Source: Emmonsiellopsis sp. PD_33 | Lineage: Eukaryota > Ascomycota > Eurotiomycetes > Onygenales > Ajellomycetaceae | Direction: 5' to 3' | Length of the DNA stretch: 64,000 nt | NCBI GenBank assembly: GCA_032988165.1 | Contig: JANTQF010000112.1 | Coordinates: forward strand, 39,804-103,803 | Part shown: positions 37,700 through 48,516 of the stretch, in pieces | Layout of the letters: each line of letters begins with the position of its first letter | Numbering within the stretch: position 1 is the first letter of the stretch | Notes under the pieces: model-generated | Database searches by the model: none | Seen by the model: only the letters and a program-made list of their open reading frames with translations | What the model was told of the DNA's origin: nothing | Program-made: the position numbers and the translations under genes

Positions 37700-37960
37700 T
37701 GGATGACAGTTACTACTAACACAACGACTTCTGTACTCCAATCCTGTCTACCAAACCGTACTTGCACCAGATGAAGAGACTTTTGAAGAAATAGGTTTAG
37801 AAGGGGACTTTGTCTTCACAAGAGAGGATTTGCGATCCCTATTACCTGTGATGTTCCCAAAACCCACAAGTGTGAAAATTATGAACACTTTAAATGGGGA
37901 AATTCTACAGGGCTCAGACTATCAACCTATGAAGAAAAAGTCGCGGCGATTAAGAAGCTT
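37700..37960 (+). pseudogene. Repeat copy related to 34982-35035
   Basis: About 54 bp at 37737-37790 match 34982-35035 closely (CCAATCCTGT, CTTGCACCAGA and TTTTGAAG blocks), then the frame drifts into short unrelated peptides. Confidence 0.45.
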
Positions 37961-38769
37961 GCATTCTCGAAGACCCCAGTTACCAGAGCTGGATACCGGC
38001 CTGGGGCGGTTCGGATACTATCGAGCGCACGTGTGGGACACATAACAGTTATTAAGACATCCCTGCCCCTGACGGTACGTTTACAAAGCTGCAAATGCAT
38101 GCTTTTTATGCGCGCTCCCTGGTACAAGCTGATGTTTAATTCTCTCAAGAAAACAAGAGCAAAGGGGCTCATTGCCCAACTCATCTTGCAACTCCCGAAG
38201 CCTACTACAGAACCAGCCCTGGTTTAGCTATTTCCAAGAATTATGGTGCTATATTTTTCTTGACCTTCCAGAAATATTCTGGCCAGGATAGTTATAACAA
38301 ACCTAACCTACTAGAAATAATATTGGAACAATCCTTACTATCTCTGTGCCACCCAAAGCTGGCAGGATTTACTTGTTAATCCATCTTATATCTTTTATAT
38401 TGCTTTCGAATGAACTCTCTTCTTGCTAATATCGGGCATGTCGAGATAGATGAAAGACAAGAAGGGTGATATGACTGACCGTCTGCCCATTCGGAGATAC
38501 CCAGGCTGGTAAGGTCGTCGACTGGGTTAACCGGGGCTCCGCCGATTTCGCCGATGATCTGGATTCAGTGGCAGAGGCAATCCAGTGCCAGCTCAAGAGT
38601 TAATTTTGGAAATCGCTTTCTAGACATTGACTGTGAGACTTGGAAATGAGTCCTAATGGGGGGTTTTCTCATTTTTGGTGCTTGGCTGAACAGAGGCCAA
38701 TATCATCGTTCCGAATGACAGTGACCATGCAGTTTCACAGGGAGAGGTAACAGGGGTGCGGAAGATATT

Positions 38770-39330
38770 CCGTCGAATCAGTCCGCCGAGCAAGCACAGC
38801 TAGCCTACCAAATCCTCATGTCCGACCACTACCACATGCTTGATCCTTACGCTGTTCGGGATGGAGATCGGATCTCAGGAACCGTGACTCAAGTCAAGAA
38901 CCATTGTTCCAAGGAAGCCAAGTGTGATCACATCAAGCTGTACCGTGCTCCGCTAGTCACAAAACCATCCACTTCTACCAGTGCTTCCTGCCTTCCTGTG
39001 GACCCTTATTTTCTCGGACTTTGGCTTGGAGATGGGGCTAAAAGAAGTACTACCATGTCTTGGGAAGCATATCCAGGAACATTTCGTCCTCTTAAACAAC
39101 AAATTTTTCCCATTTACAGCCTCCTTTCCTTTCCGTTCCTCACCAAGCGGCGAACATCGAGTCTTCATAAATACCCCAATATCAAATTCAAAAACAATGC
39201 TGACTTTGTCCGAGACCATGTCAATAGTTACTCTCGTGGGCGTGGTCCTGAGCAACGGCTACGTGCTTGCCTGGTTCAAACGCATGCTCCCATCCCTGTG
39301 GCCGAGGCCGGGAGGAGCTGTTGATCCGCA
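38770..39330 (+). pseudogene. LAGLIDADG homing-endonuclease / intein-like fragment
   Basis: The open frame includes HMLDPYAVRDGDRI, CDHIKLYRAPLV and then VDPYFLGLWLGDGAKRST. LGLWLGDG after a PYF is the first LAGLIDADG motif as found in inteins and free-standing relatives with a Hint-type lead-in. The second LAGLIDADG motif and the C-terminal splicing block are not found downstream; the frame turns into Ser/Arg-rich sequence and stops near 39324. No splice-competent N-terminal Cys block is visible upstream. It is therefore a remnant, not an active element. Confidence 0.6.
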
Positions 39331-39645
39331 GAATAAGGCCGAGATCGGGCAGTCAGAGGACGTTTTGGGTAGCCCGGAAAGCACCCAATCCACCCCAGCT
39401 TTGCTGATCGCGGTTGCTGAGGCTCCTGAGCCAAAGTCTGACTGCGTTGTTGATGTCATTGTCGGTGGTATTAGGGGGGAACGTCGACTTGTTCCCATTT
39501 GCTCCATTGGTTCCGGACGAGCTGGATTTCCCGTGTCCGCGCCTCATTACACCACTTGGAAATTTGTGTACGATGAATCAGATGGGGATAAAGAGGGTAA
39601 AATGCCACCAAAACTGTCCCATATCATTTACTTGGTGGTTATGAA

Positions 39646-39912
39646 ATGGAGGGATACCATCGCTATTACTATCCACCTATTGAGTCTCGCATATTGGCTG
39701 ATCAGATGGGTTTAGGAAAGACCATCCAGGCATTGAGCACCCTCTTGTACCGGTCTTATTTGCAACCTTCGAACTTGGAATATCGACTAACACTTACCTT
39801 CATACCATCCCATCTAGTATACACATGGATCGATGAGACCCAGGCAAGAGCCTTGATACTGTGTCTAGTCGGCTCTTTTCCCAGCACCATTGCTACTTTT
39901 CCATTCTTATAG
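39646..39912 (+). pseudogene. SNF2-helicase fragment, motif I
   Basis: The frame reads ILADQMGLGKTIQAL, a perfect SNF2 motif I (Walker A) block, with the P-loop lysine kept. The chain decays after about 50 residues and ends at 39910. It lies downstream of the motif II and VI pieces, so it cannot belong to the same copy. Confidence 0.65.
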
Positions 39913-40335
39913 GACTGGAACAGGAGGCAGATCAGGATGCCAGAGGAGACAACCGTTATCTAGTCTACATAAAGCAGAAATTCAGCCAGATTGGATACGA
40001 AGCACGTATTGACGGTTACTTTGGCGATATTTAAACCTCCAAGATCCATGCCATCATCGAGGCCAAAGCAGGAGACAGAAGAAAAGAAGATCCGCATGTT
40101 AGCATGCAAGAGTTTGCAGACAGTGGCATGGATCATGGCCAAATGAAGTTGATTTATCCAACCACTGAGAACATTAATTACTGCCCAGAAGACCCTATTA
40201 GTGCGGTCAAGGGCTCAGGCCGAATTATTAGAACTGGAAGTGTCCCACTTGCAGGCAGAGATAGACTAAAGAAGGAATGGGAGGAGGCAGGGCGCCATCC
40301 CTGCAAGAAGAGAACCGGTGGTCATAGTTAACACT
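39910..40335 (+). pseudogene. Nuclease-like fragment with in-frame stop
   Basis: One frame reads RYLVYIKQKFSQIGYEARIDGYFGDI, a TAA stop at about 40032, then HAIIEAKAGDRRKEDPHVSMQEFADS. The D-x(n)-IEAK spacing recalls PD-(D/E)XK-type nuclease cores in fungal genomic-repeat proteins. This is pattern resemblance only. The stop makes it a relic. Confidence 0.4.
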
Positions 40336-40345
40336 AACAGTCCCC

Positions 40346-40470
40346 TATCTAAGGGGACAGAACAAGCTCTACATGTGCTCCACAACCCTCCCTGAGCTCA
40401 GTGTCTATGACCTCAACTCTGGCCAGCATATCTATATGACACCAACCACCCCAGAACAGGCCAATTACCT
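40346..40470 (+). repeat. Direct repeat of 37084-37195
   Basis: GGGACAGAACAAGCTCT and the later ATATCTATA...ACACCAACCACCCC block occur in the same order in both places about 3.27 kb apart, diverged and with small indels. Confidence 0.6.
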
Positions 40471-40850
40471 TCGTAACAGGTACTGTTTGCAGCACTAGTT
40501 TCAAATGGCAAGTTTGAGCCAGCAGAGGGCTAAAACGGCCATCACGGCCCTGGTTCAGGAAGAAATAGGGGGTAACGCGGGCCGGATAGGGGGGGCGTAT
40601 AAGCGCTGCGGAAGCTTCAAGTTAGTATTAATGACGGGTGGAATCCATGGTGGTCACCACTCCTGGTACATGTATGGGGAGGACAGGGTAAGCCCGTCAG
40701 GATCACAGGGATGGCTGCAGCCCTACCTCAGATATCCTTATGTCTCCCCACGCATACTCGGGTACTCCATGCCTAGAACAAGCTTGACGTTGTTAGGCAG
40801 GCCGCCCAGATGAGCCAGATGAAATGATGACCCTTCAAGTCTTCACTCCG

Positions 40851-42241
40851 ATCCAAACAAGCCGACTGGATGGATAATGTTCTTTCTAGGAAACATTGGC
40901 TACAACTCACAGAAGAAGTTGTTTTGGATTCAGCTCGAGTCAGACTGTGCTCAGGTCCGGTGCAATGCTCAAACCAGAGAGAACTGGACTTTAAACACCA
41001 CAGGAGACTGATCCTCTCTCAATCAGAGCTAGAATAAGTTGGTATCCTATAGTTAATGATACAGAAATGATCTCCCCGAGCCCGAAGTCCGATCCGGACC
41101 TTTGCGAATGTTAACGCGGAAATGGCTGCGGTCGTGCCAGAGACGGGTGATTGTCATGGACATGTATACACTGCTTCCCTTTAGTATTGATGATTTGTGA
41201 ACTCTGGCCAGCAAAAGCCCGATAGATAGTATTTCTACTCTTCCTCTGTCAGCATTATAAGAGCAGATGCCTGGCAATCCTGGGATGGAAGCCGGACCAC
41301 CAGCCAAAAAGAAACGCAAGAACCAGAAGCGCGTGATGTCTGATTCCTTCGCGTCTCTCTATCTCAATTTAGTGTGTATTGTGTTGCTTCCAGTGTATCT
41401 GTGCCTGGTCTATTTTTATCTTCAGGGAGGATTAGTTATGTATTTCTCTCCAACCCCTGAAGACTTGGCGACAGTTTGGCGGACATAAAATAGATAAAGC
41501 AGAAATATGTAAATAGAAGAGTATTTAGGTATTATTGAGAAGATGAGATGAGTACATAATAATAATAATAACAACAACAGTAACAATAAATCCCCCTGTT
41601 GAGCAATAAATAGCAATATATTGTGTTTCTTTTCTTTTTCCTCAGTGACGTCGCAGTCTGTTCGGACATTTCTCGAAGGATTTATCATCGTCTTCTGTAC
41701 ACAATTCCTGCGCCCTCAACTCACCCACTCACCACCACACCCCGCTCTACTCTGCTCTGCTCTACTCAACAGATCTAATACCTCCAAGCTCCGTCTTGGA
41801 TCCGCGCCGGTGAGTTTTCCGCCTGTCCGCCTGTCCGCCGTGGAATCGGCTGGGGGCAAACACAAACACAAACACAAACCACCCGCGCTTCTTTCTTTCC
41901 CTGCGAGCAAACCCTCGATTTGTTGATTTATTTATTTCTCCTCCTCTCTATCGTCCAAGACAGCAAAGGCAGAGATACAGGTTTGCTAATCCACCTTGTT
42001 TGCTAGCTGCTCCTAGCCATACGCCCTCTGCCGCCCAAACTGCTGCTTCTGGCCCCGTTGCTGTCCTTGTCCACCTCGCGCCTCACCACGGCCTTCGACA
42101 TCTCCCCGGCTGCGCTCCTTGAGACGAGACAGCCTGCTCGACCGTCCTCGCTGCTAGTCGATATCCCACCGCTCGCTTGCCACCACTCCTGAAGGCGCGC
42201 TTATCCGGCTCCTCCGCACGCGATCGAGAAACACAGCTACA
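40851..42241. other. Intergenic and PI synthase promoter/leader
   Basis: About 1.4 kb. It contains an AAT/AAC-rich stretch (41555-41590), a CAAACA tandem (41857-41880) and a C/T-rich leader from about 41940 to 42241 before the phosphatidylinositol synthase start. No gene is supported. Confidence 0.5.
41857..41880 (+). repeat. CACAAA hexamer tandem
   Basis: About four copies of CAAACA in the presumed 5' region of the PI synthase gene. Confidence 0.6.
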
Positions 42242-43308
42242 ATGAGTATGCGGACGAGAAGGCAGAAGGCATTGGCCGAGAGCGAGGATTCACTGGGCCC
42301 TGACGCCAACGGTTCTGTCAAGAAGAGCCCGAGAAAGACGCCAAAGCGGAAACGCTCGTCTGCTCCTGTTGACGATGAGGGCGTGAGGGAGAATATATTC
42401 ATGTTTTATCCAAACATAATTGGTGCGTTGGGCAGCTACTTCAACAGCTATGCTGTCGACGATCCACGGTTCTAATCTATACCCATGAAATATACAGGAT
42501 ACTTCCGCGTTGTCCTAGCCATTGCGTCCCTCTACTACATGCCGCTGCACCCGCGCACCTGCTCGCTCCTCTACAGTGTGTCGTGTCTGCTAGATGCCCT
42601 CGACGGTGTGGCGGCGCGCCATTTCAACCAGTCCACAACTTTCGGTGCCGTGCTAGACATGGTGACAGATCGCTGCACGACAGCGTGTTTGCTCGTTTTC
42701 CTGAGCTCCGCCTGGCCGCGCTGGGCCATCCTCTTCCAGGGCCTGATCAGTCTGGATCTCGCCAGCCACTACATGCACATGTACGCTACGCTGACAATGG
42801 GCGGCTCAGGCCAGAGCCACAAGAAAGTCGATTCTAGCCGCAGCTGGATTCTGTACCAGTACTATAACAGCAGAGTGAGTGAATCCGATCTACTGAACTC
42901 AGGCATAACCTAACCCCACTACAGACCGTCCTCTTTATCTTCTGCATGTTCAACGAGCTCTTCTTCATCGGGTTGTACCTCCTCTCCTTCTCCTCTCCCA
43001 CTCTCTCTCCCTCCCTCCTCCAACCCGTCAGCGGAGACGGCATGGGCACCGGCTCCGCCCAGCCCGGCACCCCCGCCCTCGCCCCGATCTCCACCCTCTT
43101 CTCCAGCCCCTGGAGCGCCGGGGCGCTCGAACTGGCCCGCGCCAACAAAATGGACAGCTTCTGGCCGTGGGTCATCACGGGCGTGTCTGCGCCAATCATG
43201 GCGGGGAAGCAGTTTATCAATTTGGTGCAGATGGTCAAGGCGAGCAGGTGGCTTGCGGAGGGCGATATTATGCGGAGGAAGCAGCAGGGGTTGCCGAGGA
43301 AGCAATAA
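42242..43308 (+). CDS. pis1: CDP-diacylglycerol-inositol 3-phosphatidyltransferase (PI synthase)
   Basis: Three exons (42242..42422, 42498..42874, 42925..43308) encode 313 residues; introns are 75 bp (GTGCGT...ACAG) and 50 bp (GTGAGT...ACAG). The first 50 residues are basic and disordered, then FMFYPNIIGYFRV starts the membrane part. The CDP-alcohol phosphatidyltransferase signature is perfect: D96-G97-x2-A100-R101-x8-G110-x3-D114-x3-D118, within LLDALDGVAARHFNQSTTFG. The family makes phosphatidylinositol from CDP-diacylglycerol and inositol at the ER. The C-terminus has hydrophobic helices, a Ser/Pro/Gly-rich loop of about 50 residues (longer than in yeast Pis1), and a basic end. The gene is intact and presumably essential. 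Confidence 0.95.
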
Positions 43309-44681
43309 TTGCTTTCAAAAGAGACGATTGCGAATCTTTGGGCTTTGGTGGGTAGGCGGGTGGATGTTGACCCAACGAACGAACGAAATTTTCGAAATGA
43401 GCCCGACGGACGGACGTCGAGTGGCTAGTCGGTTAGCTGTATATTTTCCTCATTTTATACCCTCGGGCCCTCGTGGATGGGTTGCATGATTAGTCCGGGC
43501 GGACTGGGAGATGGACAAGGCATTATTCGGAGAATGAAGGGAGGTGGGCCGTTCGTGGGTTGGTTGTATGTGTTCTGGTGTCTGGGAAAATCCCTACCAC
43601 TATTTCTTTCTCTTCCCTTCGTCCTACATATTGTTTTATCCCAATCCATCCTCATTCAGTTGATGGCTTTGGAGCGTTCTTTCGTTTTTTCTCTCTCTTT
43701 ATCCTTGCTTCTCGTTCTTCTCAACTGTTTTTTTTTCTTTCTTGCTATTTTGTTTTGTTACCCTTGACCACCGTATCACCTTTTCTAATCCTCCTCCATC
43801 ATCACCATTATTACTTTATTATTATTACTGTTAATTGATATTTTCGATTCTTTCCCCTCGCCACACCCCCTAAACATATCTTCATTTCCTTAAATTGTAT
43901 ATTTCCATTTTGTAGATTCCCATTTCCTTCTCCATCTCTTTTCTTCAGCTAACATGTACTTGATTAATTGATATGCTTTTCCCTTCCCTGCTGCGTTAAA
44001 GCTATAAACGCAACTTCAGTATGTGTGTGTGTATGTTTTATTTATTATCCAGTTTACCTGCCTGTTCATTTCATATACTTATTCTAGCCCTTTTTTTATT
44101 TTTCAGAGGTTTAACTATATCATGGTTTTCTTACGCTTCCTCCTTTACTTTTAATATAGTATTGGGGCATATCCGGGCTATCCCTATATGGAGGTATGGA
44201 TGGATAGATAGGCCTTGAAGAGAATATTTACATGCTGAGATGACTATACGCAGGCAGGGTGGTAGAATAAGTTGGTGAAGGATACTACTTACCGAATGGA
44301 TTGGTGAATAGTGGTTACAGGATTAAATGCTATTGCAAAGCTGGTGAGGGGGGGATTGAAGGGGTGAAAGGTAAAAGCAGAGGGGAATAAGAATAGAGAT
44401 TATACTCCATCAACGGTTACTTATCCCATTTCACCGTCTAATATCCCCTTTCAAAGTCTCTCCTGATAGTTATTGACACCGATGATGTCATCGCCAAACA
44501 CACCCACGTGACCTGGCGTCTCCCCCTTCTTTCCACGCGCCAAAAAAACAACTCGACGACATCCACCCGCGTCTTCTTGTCGAAGAATCGAATTGATATT
44601 CCTCACCCATATTCTACACGCCCCCAAACTCATTCACATTCCGTTCTCATGAATCCCCCACACCCCTAACCACACGTTCCA
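43309..44681. other. Intergenic between PI synthase and APC10
   Basis: About 1.4 kb. T-rich stretches at 43650-44120 and AT-rich sequence follow the PI synthase gene. The last 200 bp are C-rich (APC10 leader). No RNA gene or coding frame is supported. Confidence 0.5.
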
Positions 44682-46023
44682 ATGCCACGCCACGGCCACG
44701 GCCTCCGACGCGGCGGCCAGCCCCGCTCCGCCTTCCCAAGCGAGGACGGCGCGTTCGCATCAACGCCGACAAACGAGACAGCAGCCGGGCCCTCGAACTT
44801 CCGCACGCCGCCTGGCGCTGGCCAGGGTCGGAACCATCGCGCGGGGTATGCCGCGCATAATGTGGCGATTGCGGGGGATCCTGATGTAGACGGTGCCGAG
44901 GAGGATTTTGAAGGGAGCGCGGAGGGGCTGGATGATGATGATGATATTGATGGGGAGGGCGAGGAGGAGGGGATAGATGAGGAGGAGGAGGAGGAGGAAG
45001 AGTTAGAGGAAGAGGAAGAGGAGGAAGAGGAGGGTACGTGTTCTTCTATGGCTTTGGTCCCCTCGTCTAAGGCTAATAATATAACATCCAGAACAACAAA
45101 CCTCCGCCCCCATCCCTCCGAACCTGCGCGAAATCTCCTCCCTCGCCTCCTGGACCGTCTCAACGCATAAACCCGGCTGCGGCATCGCGGCCCTCCGCCA
45201 CCCCTCGCCCACGCAGTTCTGGCAATCAGACGGGCCCCAGCCACACACGTTATCCCTGCACTTCTTCAAGCGGGTTGAGATCGTGCGTATACGCGTTTAT
45301 TTAGATTTCGAACTCGATGAAAGCTACACGCCTACCAAGATGATTTTCCTCGCGGGGATGGGCGGGAATGATCTTGTTGAGTTCGCCGTGTGGACGGGCG
45401 AGGCGCCGTCCGGGTGGGTGGATATTGATTTAGCGGGGGTTGGCGGGAGACATCATCATCAGAAGGCCGGCCCCGGGAGGCGGAAAAGCCATCACCGGCG
45501 GCGGAGGAGTGACCCAACTGCCCGACCGCAACGAGATATCGACGACGACGACGATGATGATGACCATGATCTCTCCGCCGACGACGACCTCCCCCCTTCT
45601 GCCTCCGACTCCGACTCCGACCCGGACCTGGACCCCTCAACCGGCAACGTGCTCAAAGCAATGGTCCTCTCCGTGCGCATCAGCGAAAACCACCAAAATG
45701 GCAAGGACACGCATGTCCGTGGCTTCCAGGTGTATGCGCGGGATGATCGCCGGCTCGCCCGGCCCGTGCGCGATCGGGACCGGGATCGGGATCATCATGC
45801 GCATTCTTCGCGCAAATCGCTTCGGGGCGCGGGCGCGGGTGCGGGGTCGGCTGATGCGAGGAAATTGAATGCGGAGACGTCGATGGAGCTTGGTGGAGGT
45901 GGTGCGGAGGAGTTTAATGGGGAGGGCAAGGGGGAGGGAGACGGGGAGGGGGATGGGGATGGGGAGCCCTTCGGGACGACGTTTGATGAGGAGGATTGGA
46001 TGGGGGAGATGGAGATTCGGTAG
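44682..46023 (+). CDS. doc1: Anaphase-promoting complex subunit 10 (DOC domain)
   Basis: Two exons (44682..45033, 45092..46023) encode 427 residues, with a 58-bp intron (GTACGT...CCAG). The first 117 residues are disordered and end in a long Asp/Glu run (about 80-117). The DOC/APC10 fold begins after the intron: REISSLASWTVSTHKPGCGI, FWQSDGPQPHTLSLHFFKR and VYLDFELDESYTPTKM are the family's signature strands. A His/Arg/Asp-rich insert of about 75 residues (roughly 200-275) splits the fold before NVLKAMVLSVRIS and DTHVRGFQVYA. The C-terminus is acidic and Gly-rich and ends EDWMGEMEIR; the final IR dipeptide matches the C-terminal IR tail by which Doc1 binds Cdc27/APC3. It should act in substrate recognition by the APC/C ubiquitin ligase in mitosis. 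Fungal APC10 proteins are often longer than the about 185-residue animal form. Confidence 0.92.
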
Positions 46024-46764
46024 GTATATCGTATTTTGTCGCATTGCGTTACTTCCGCTGCATTTTCTGGCGCGTTATTGGGTGGTCGGATTGGGCGGCG
46101 TTTTAAGGAGGTAGGTCTATCTATATAGGCTAGGGTCGGGGTTATGGTCATGGTTACATAGGATTATTATGTTTGTTTCTTATTTGTTCATCACCGTTGA
46201 TTTGATGGTGATGGATTTGTTTATTTATTTAGCAGGTTGTCATCCTTTTTTTTTTTTAACCTCCTCTCCCCCATTCCCCCTTTTTCCATTACCTTCTTCC
46301 CTTCCACCTCGTCGCTTTTACTCCATACTGTGAGGTTCATTCTTCCCGCACATAGTTAACCAAATACCCAACCTAGTTAGTTAGTTAGTTATTATGGTTA
46401 ATTAAATATTTTATTTTATTTGTTATTATATGTAACTAAGTTACTAACTATATAAAGCCCAGCTAAGTACAGTTCTTGTCTATCTAGCTAAATCCCCTCC
46501 CTAGTCTATATACCTAGGTAGTCAACATAGCCAGTAATATCCAGGGGGGTCGGTATTGGGAGTATGGGTGAGGGTGTACTCATATCCCTCCCTGCCTCCA
46601 TCCCTTCCCGAATGATAACTAGACAAGGCAAAACAAGCATCAAAGGTTAATATTTAATTAGCAGAGGATTCATCCCCTCTCTATTATTTTATTTAATCTA
46701 ACTCCACTCTGCCCCCATCTCCCTTTCCCTCCCCACACCCAAAAGAGCCATATTCCCCCCCCCC
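46024..46764. other. Convergent intergenic region
   Basis: About 740 bp between convergent genes, with a T run near 46245, a TTAG tandem (46374-46391) and AT-rich sequence. Nothing else was seen. Confidence 0.5.
46374..46391 (+). repeat. TTAG tetranucleotide tandem
   Basis: Four to five copies of TTAG/TAGT in the convergent 3' region. Confidence 0.6.
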
Positions 46765-48265
46765 TTACAAAACCTTCTCCAACTCCGCGACAACCGCATC
46801 ACCTACCTCCTTCGTCGTCGCCTTGCCTCCAATATCGCCCGTCCGCACACCGGACTCGATAACATTGCGCACGGCGGTCTCGATCGCCTTGGCTTCTGCG
46901 GGCCGGTTGAGCGAGTACTGGAGCAGCATGGCCATGGAGAGGATGGCGGCGACGGGGTTGACGATTCCCTTGCCGCCAATGTCGGGGGCGGAGCCTGTTT
47001 TTGGCGATTAGATATGTATCTAAAGAAGTGAAGTGGAGGGGTGTAAGAAATGTGAAAAACTACATACCGTGAATAGGCTCATAAATCCCATTAACCCTAC
47101 TCTTCCCATCGGGAATCCCGCTCAGACTGGCGCTAGGCAACAGGCCCAACGAGCCGGGTATAACGCTCGCCTCGTCACTGATAATATCACCGAACAGGTT
47201 GCTCGTGACGATAATGCCGTTCAGTTTCCGGGGGTCCTTGACCATCAACATCGCCGCGCTATCGATAAGATGATGCCCGTATTTCACCTGCGGGAACTCC
47301 TTGTCCATAATCTCCGTGACAACCTTCCGCCACAGGCGGCTGGTCGCGAGCACATTGGCTTTATCGAGACTCCACACGGGCAAGGGGGGATCATGCTGCA
47401 GGGCCAACCGGCCCGCGAGACGGGTGATGCGTTCGATTTCTGGGCGCGAGTAGGGTTCCGTGTCCATGGCTGTGCCGTCGCCGGTGTCCTCGCGGCGTTC
47501 GCCAAAGTAGATCCCGCCCGTCAGTTCGCGGATGATGTTGAAGTCTACGTCGCGGCAGACGTCGGCTTTTAGAGGGGAGATGTCGACGAGGGAAGGGGCG
47601 GCGAAGTTGCACGGCCGCAGGTTGCCGAATGTGCCCATTTCTTTGCGCAGGCGGAGGATGCCTTGTTCGGGGCGGACGGCGCCGGTGCCCCATTTCTAGG
47701 ATCTGGAGTTAGAGGGGGGGTTTTGTTTATGAGGGATAGTTGGGACGTACGGGTCCGCCAACGGCGCCTAGGATGACTGCGTCTGCGGCCTTTGCGGCAT
47801 TGAGGGCTTCGTCGGTTAAGGCAGTGCCGGTGGCGTCAATGGCGGCCTAGTAGGGTCAATTCGAATTAGTATTCTGGAGTTTGTGAGGTTATATACATGG
47901 GTGTAGAGATGGCCAGACTTACCCCACCAAGCAAATGGTCCTGGAAGTTGAATTCAATGTCATCTCTCTTCTTCTCAATGACGCGGAGGACCTAATGGCA
48001 GAAACGAAACAGGCAATGTCAGCATATCCAGAGCATATGTTATCCGCCCCTGTTAACTCGGTGGCATAAAACCCCCTCCTTCGTCCAACGTTGTCTAGAA
48101 GCCAATTGGTCCTGGGGTATGGGTTTCCGCACCTTAATTGCCTCCGCAGTCACCTACGCCAAAGTCAGCACTTGTATATTTCTTGATAGGAGAGTATATC
48201 CCAGTTCCACATACCTCCGGACCGCAATGGTCTCCGGCAAAGACAACGATGTTATATTTTCCCAT
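46765..48265 (-). CDS. leu2: 3-isopropylmalate dehydrogenase (leucine biosynthesis)
   Basis: Six exons on the minus strand (48265..48215, 48153..48133, 47991..47923, 47846..47751, 47695..47068, 46994..46765) encode 364 residues, the usual fungal length. Exon 2 is a 21-bp micro-exon (VTAEAIK) between MGKYNIVVFAGDHCGPE and VLRVIEKKRDDIEF. Introns are 61, 141, 76, 55 and 73 bp; the donor after the micro-exon is GTGCGG. Family blocks are present: AVILGAVGGPKWGTG, RPCNFAAPSLVDISPLK, RELTGGIYFGERRED, HHLIDSAAMLMVKDP, NLFGDIISDEASVIPGS and EPIHGSAPDIGG. The metal-binding aspartates of NLFGDIISDEA are kept. The enzyme oxidatively decarboxylates 3-isopropylmalate with NAD+, step three of leucine synthesis. 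A CCGN4CGG site lies 252 bp upstream, so LeuB-type control is likely. Aspergilli often carry two leu2 genes; which one this is cannot be decided here. Confidence 0.95.
48133..48153 (-). other. 21-bp micro-exon of leu2
   Basis: Seven codons with AG before and GT after on the minus strand. The encoded VTAEAIK is required to fill the conserved N-terminal strand-helix of isopropylmalate dehydrogenase between exons 1 and 3, which supports it being real. Confidence 0.85.
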
Positions 48266-48345
48266 ACTGCGGGTTTGTGAGGTGGATTGTGGATGGCGGG
48301 GTAGTTAGAGAAGCGGGATGTTGTCCGTGGAGCTCCGTCCAGATC

Positions 48346-48350
48346 CCAAT
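48346..48350 (+). promoter_or_regulatory. CCAAT box upstream of leu2
   Basis: CCAAT about 81 bp upstream of the leu2 start codon. The CCAAT-binding complex uses this element in aspergilli. One five-base match is weak by itself. Confidence 0.35.
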
Positions 48351-48516
48351 TGCAACCAGAACAATGGGAGTACGGCGGCGCAGGAGACAAGTAGAAGAAT
48401 ATATATATATGTGAAGCGTATGCTGACGCCAGGGATACCAGACACAAAAAAGGAGGTTGAGAAGTGACCGAGCTGTCAGCAGCTGCGTCGGGCCGATGTT
48501 GATGCCCCTCCGCCCG

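Larger units (their letters stand above)
33900..40850. repeat. Decayed repeat island built from helicase and endonuclease gene fragments
   Basis: About 7 kb without an intact gene. Fragments of at least two or three SNF2-type helicase copies lie out of order (motif II at 34.19, VI at 35.25, II at 36.34, VI at 37.22, I at 39.70 kb), together with a homing-endonuclease fragment and a nuclease-like fragment. Direct DNA repeats confirm duplication: 34726-34785 with 35004-35063; 34982-35035 with 37737-37790; and 37084-37195 with 40346-40470. Differences between copies are partly transitions, as RIP would produce, but I cannot measure this by eye. Confidence 0.7.

Noticed and set aside
38981..39715. 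244-codon plus-strand frame across the endonuclease relic
   Set aside because: It runs out of phase with the LAGLIDADG motif and with helicase motif I, and shows no domain of its own.
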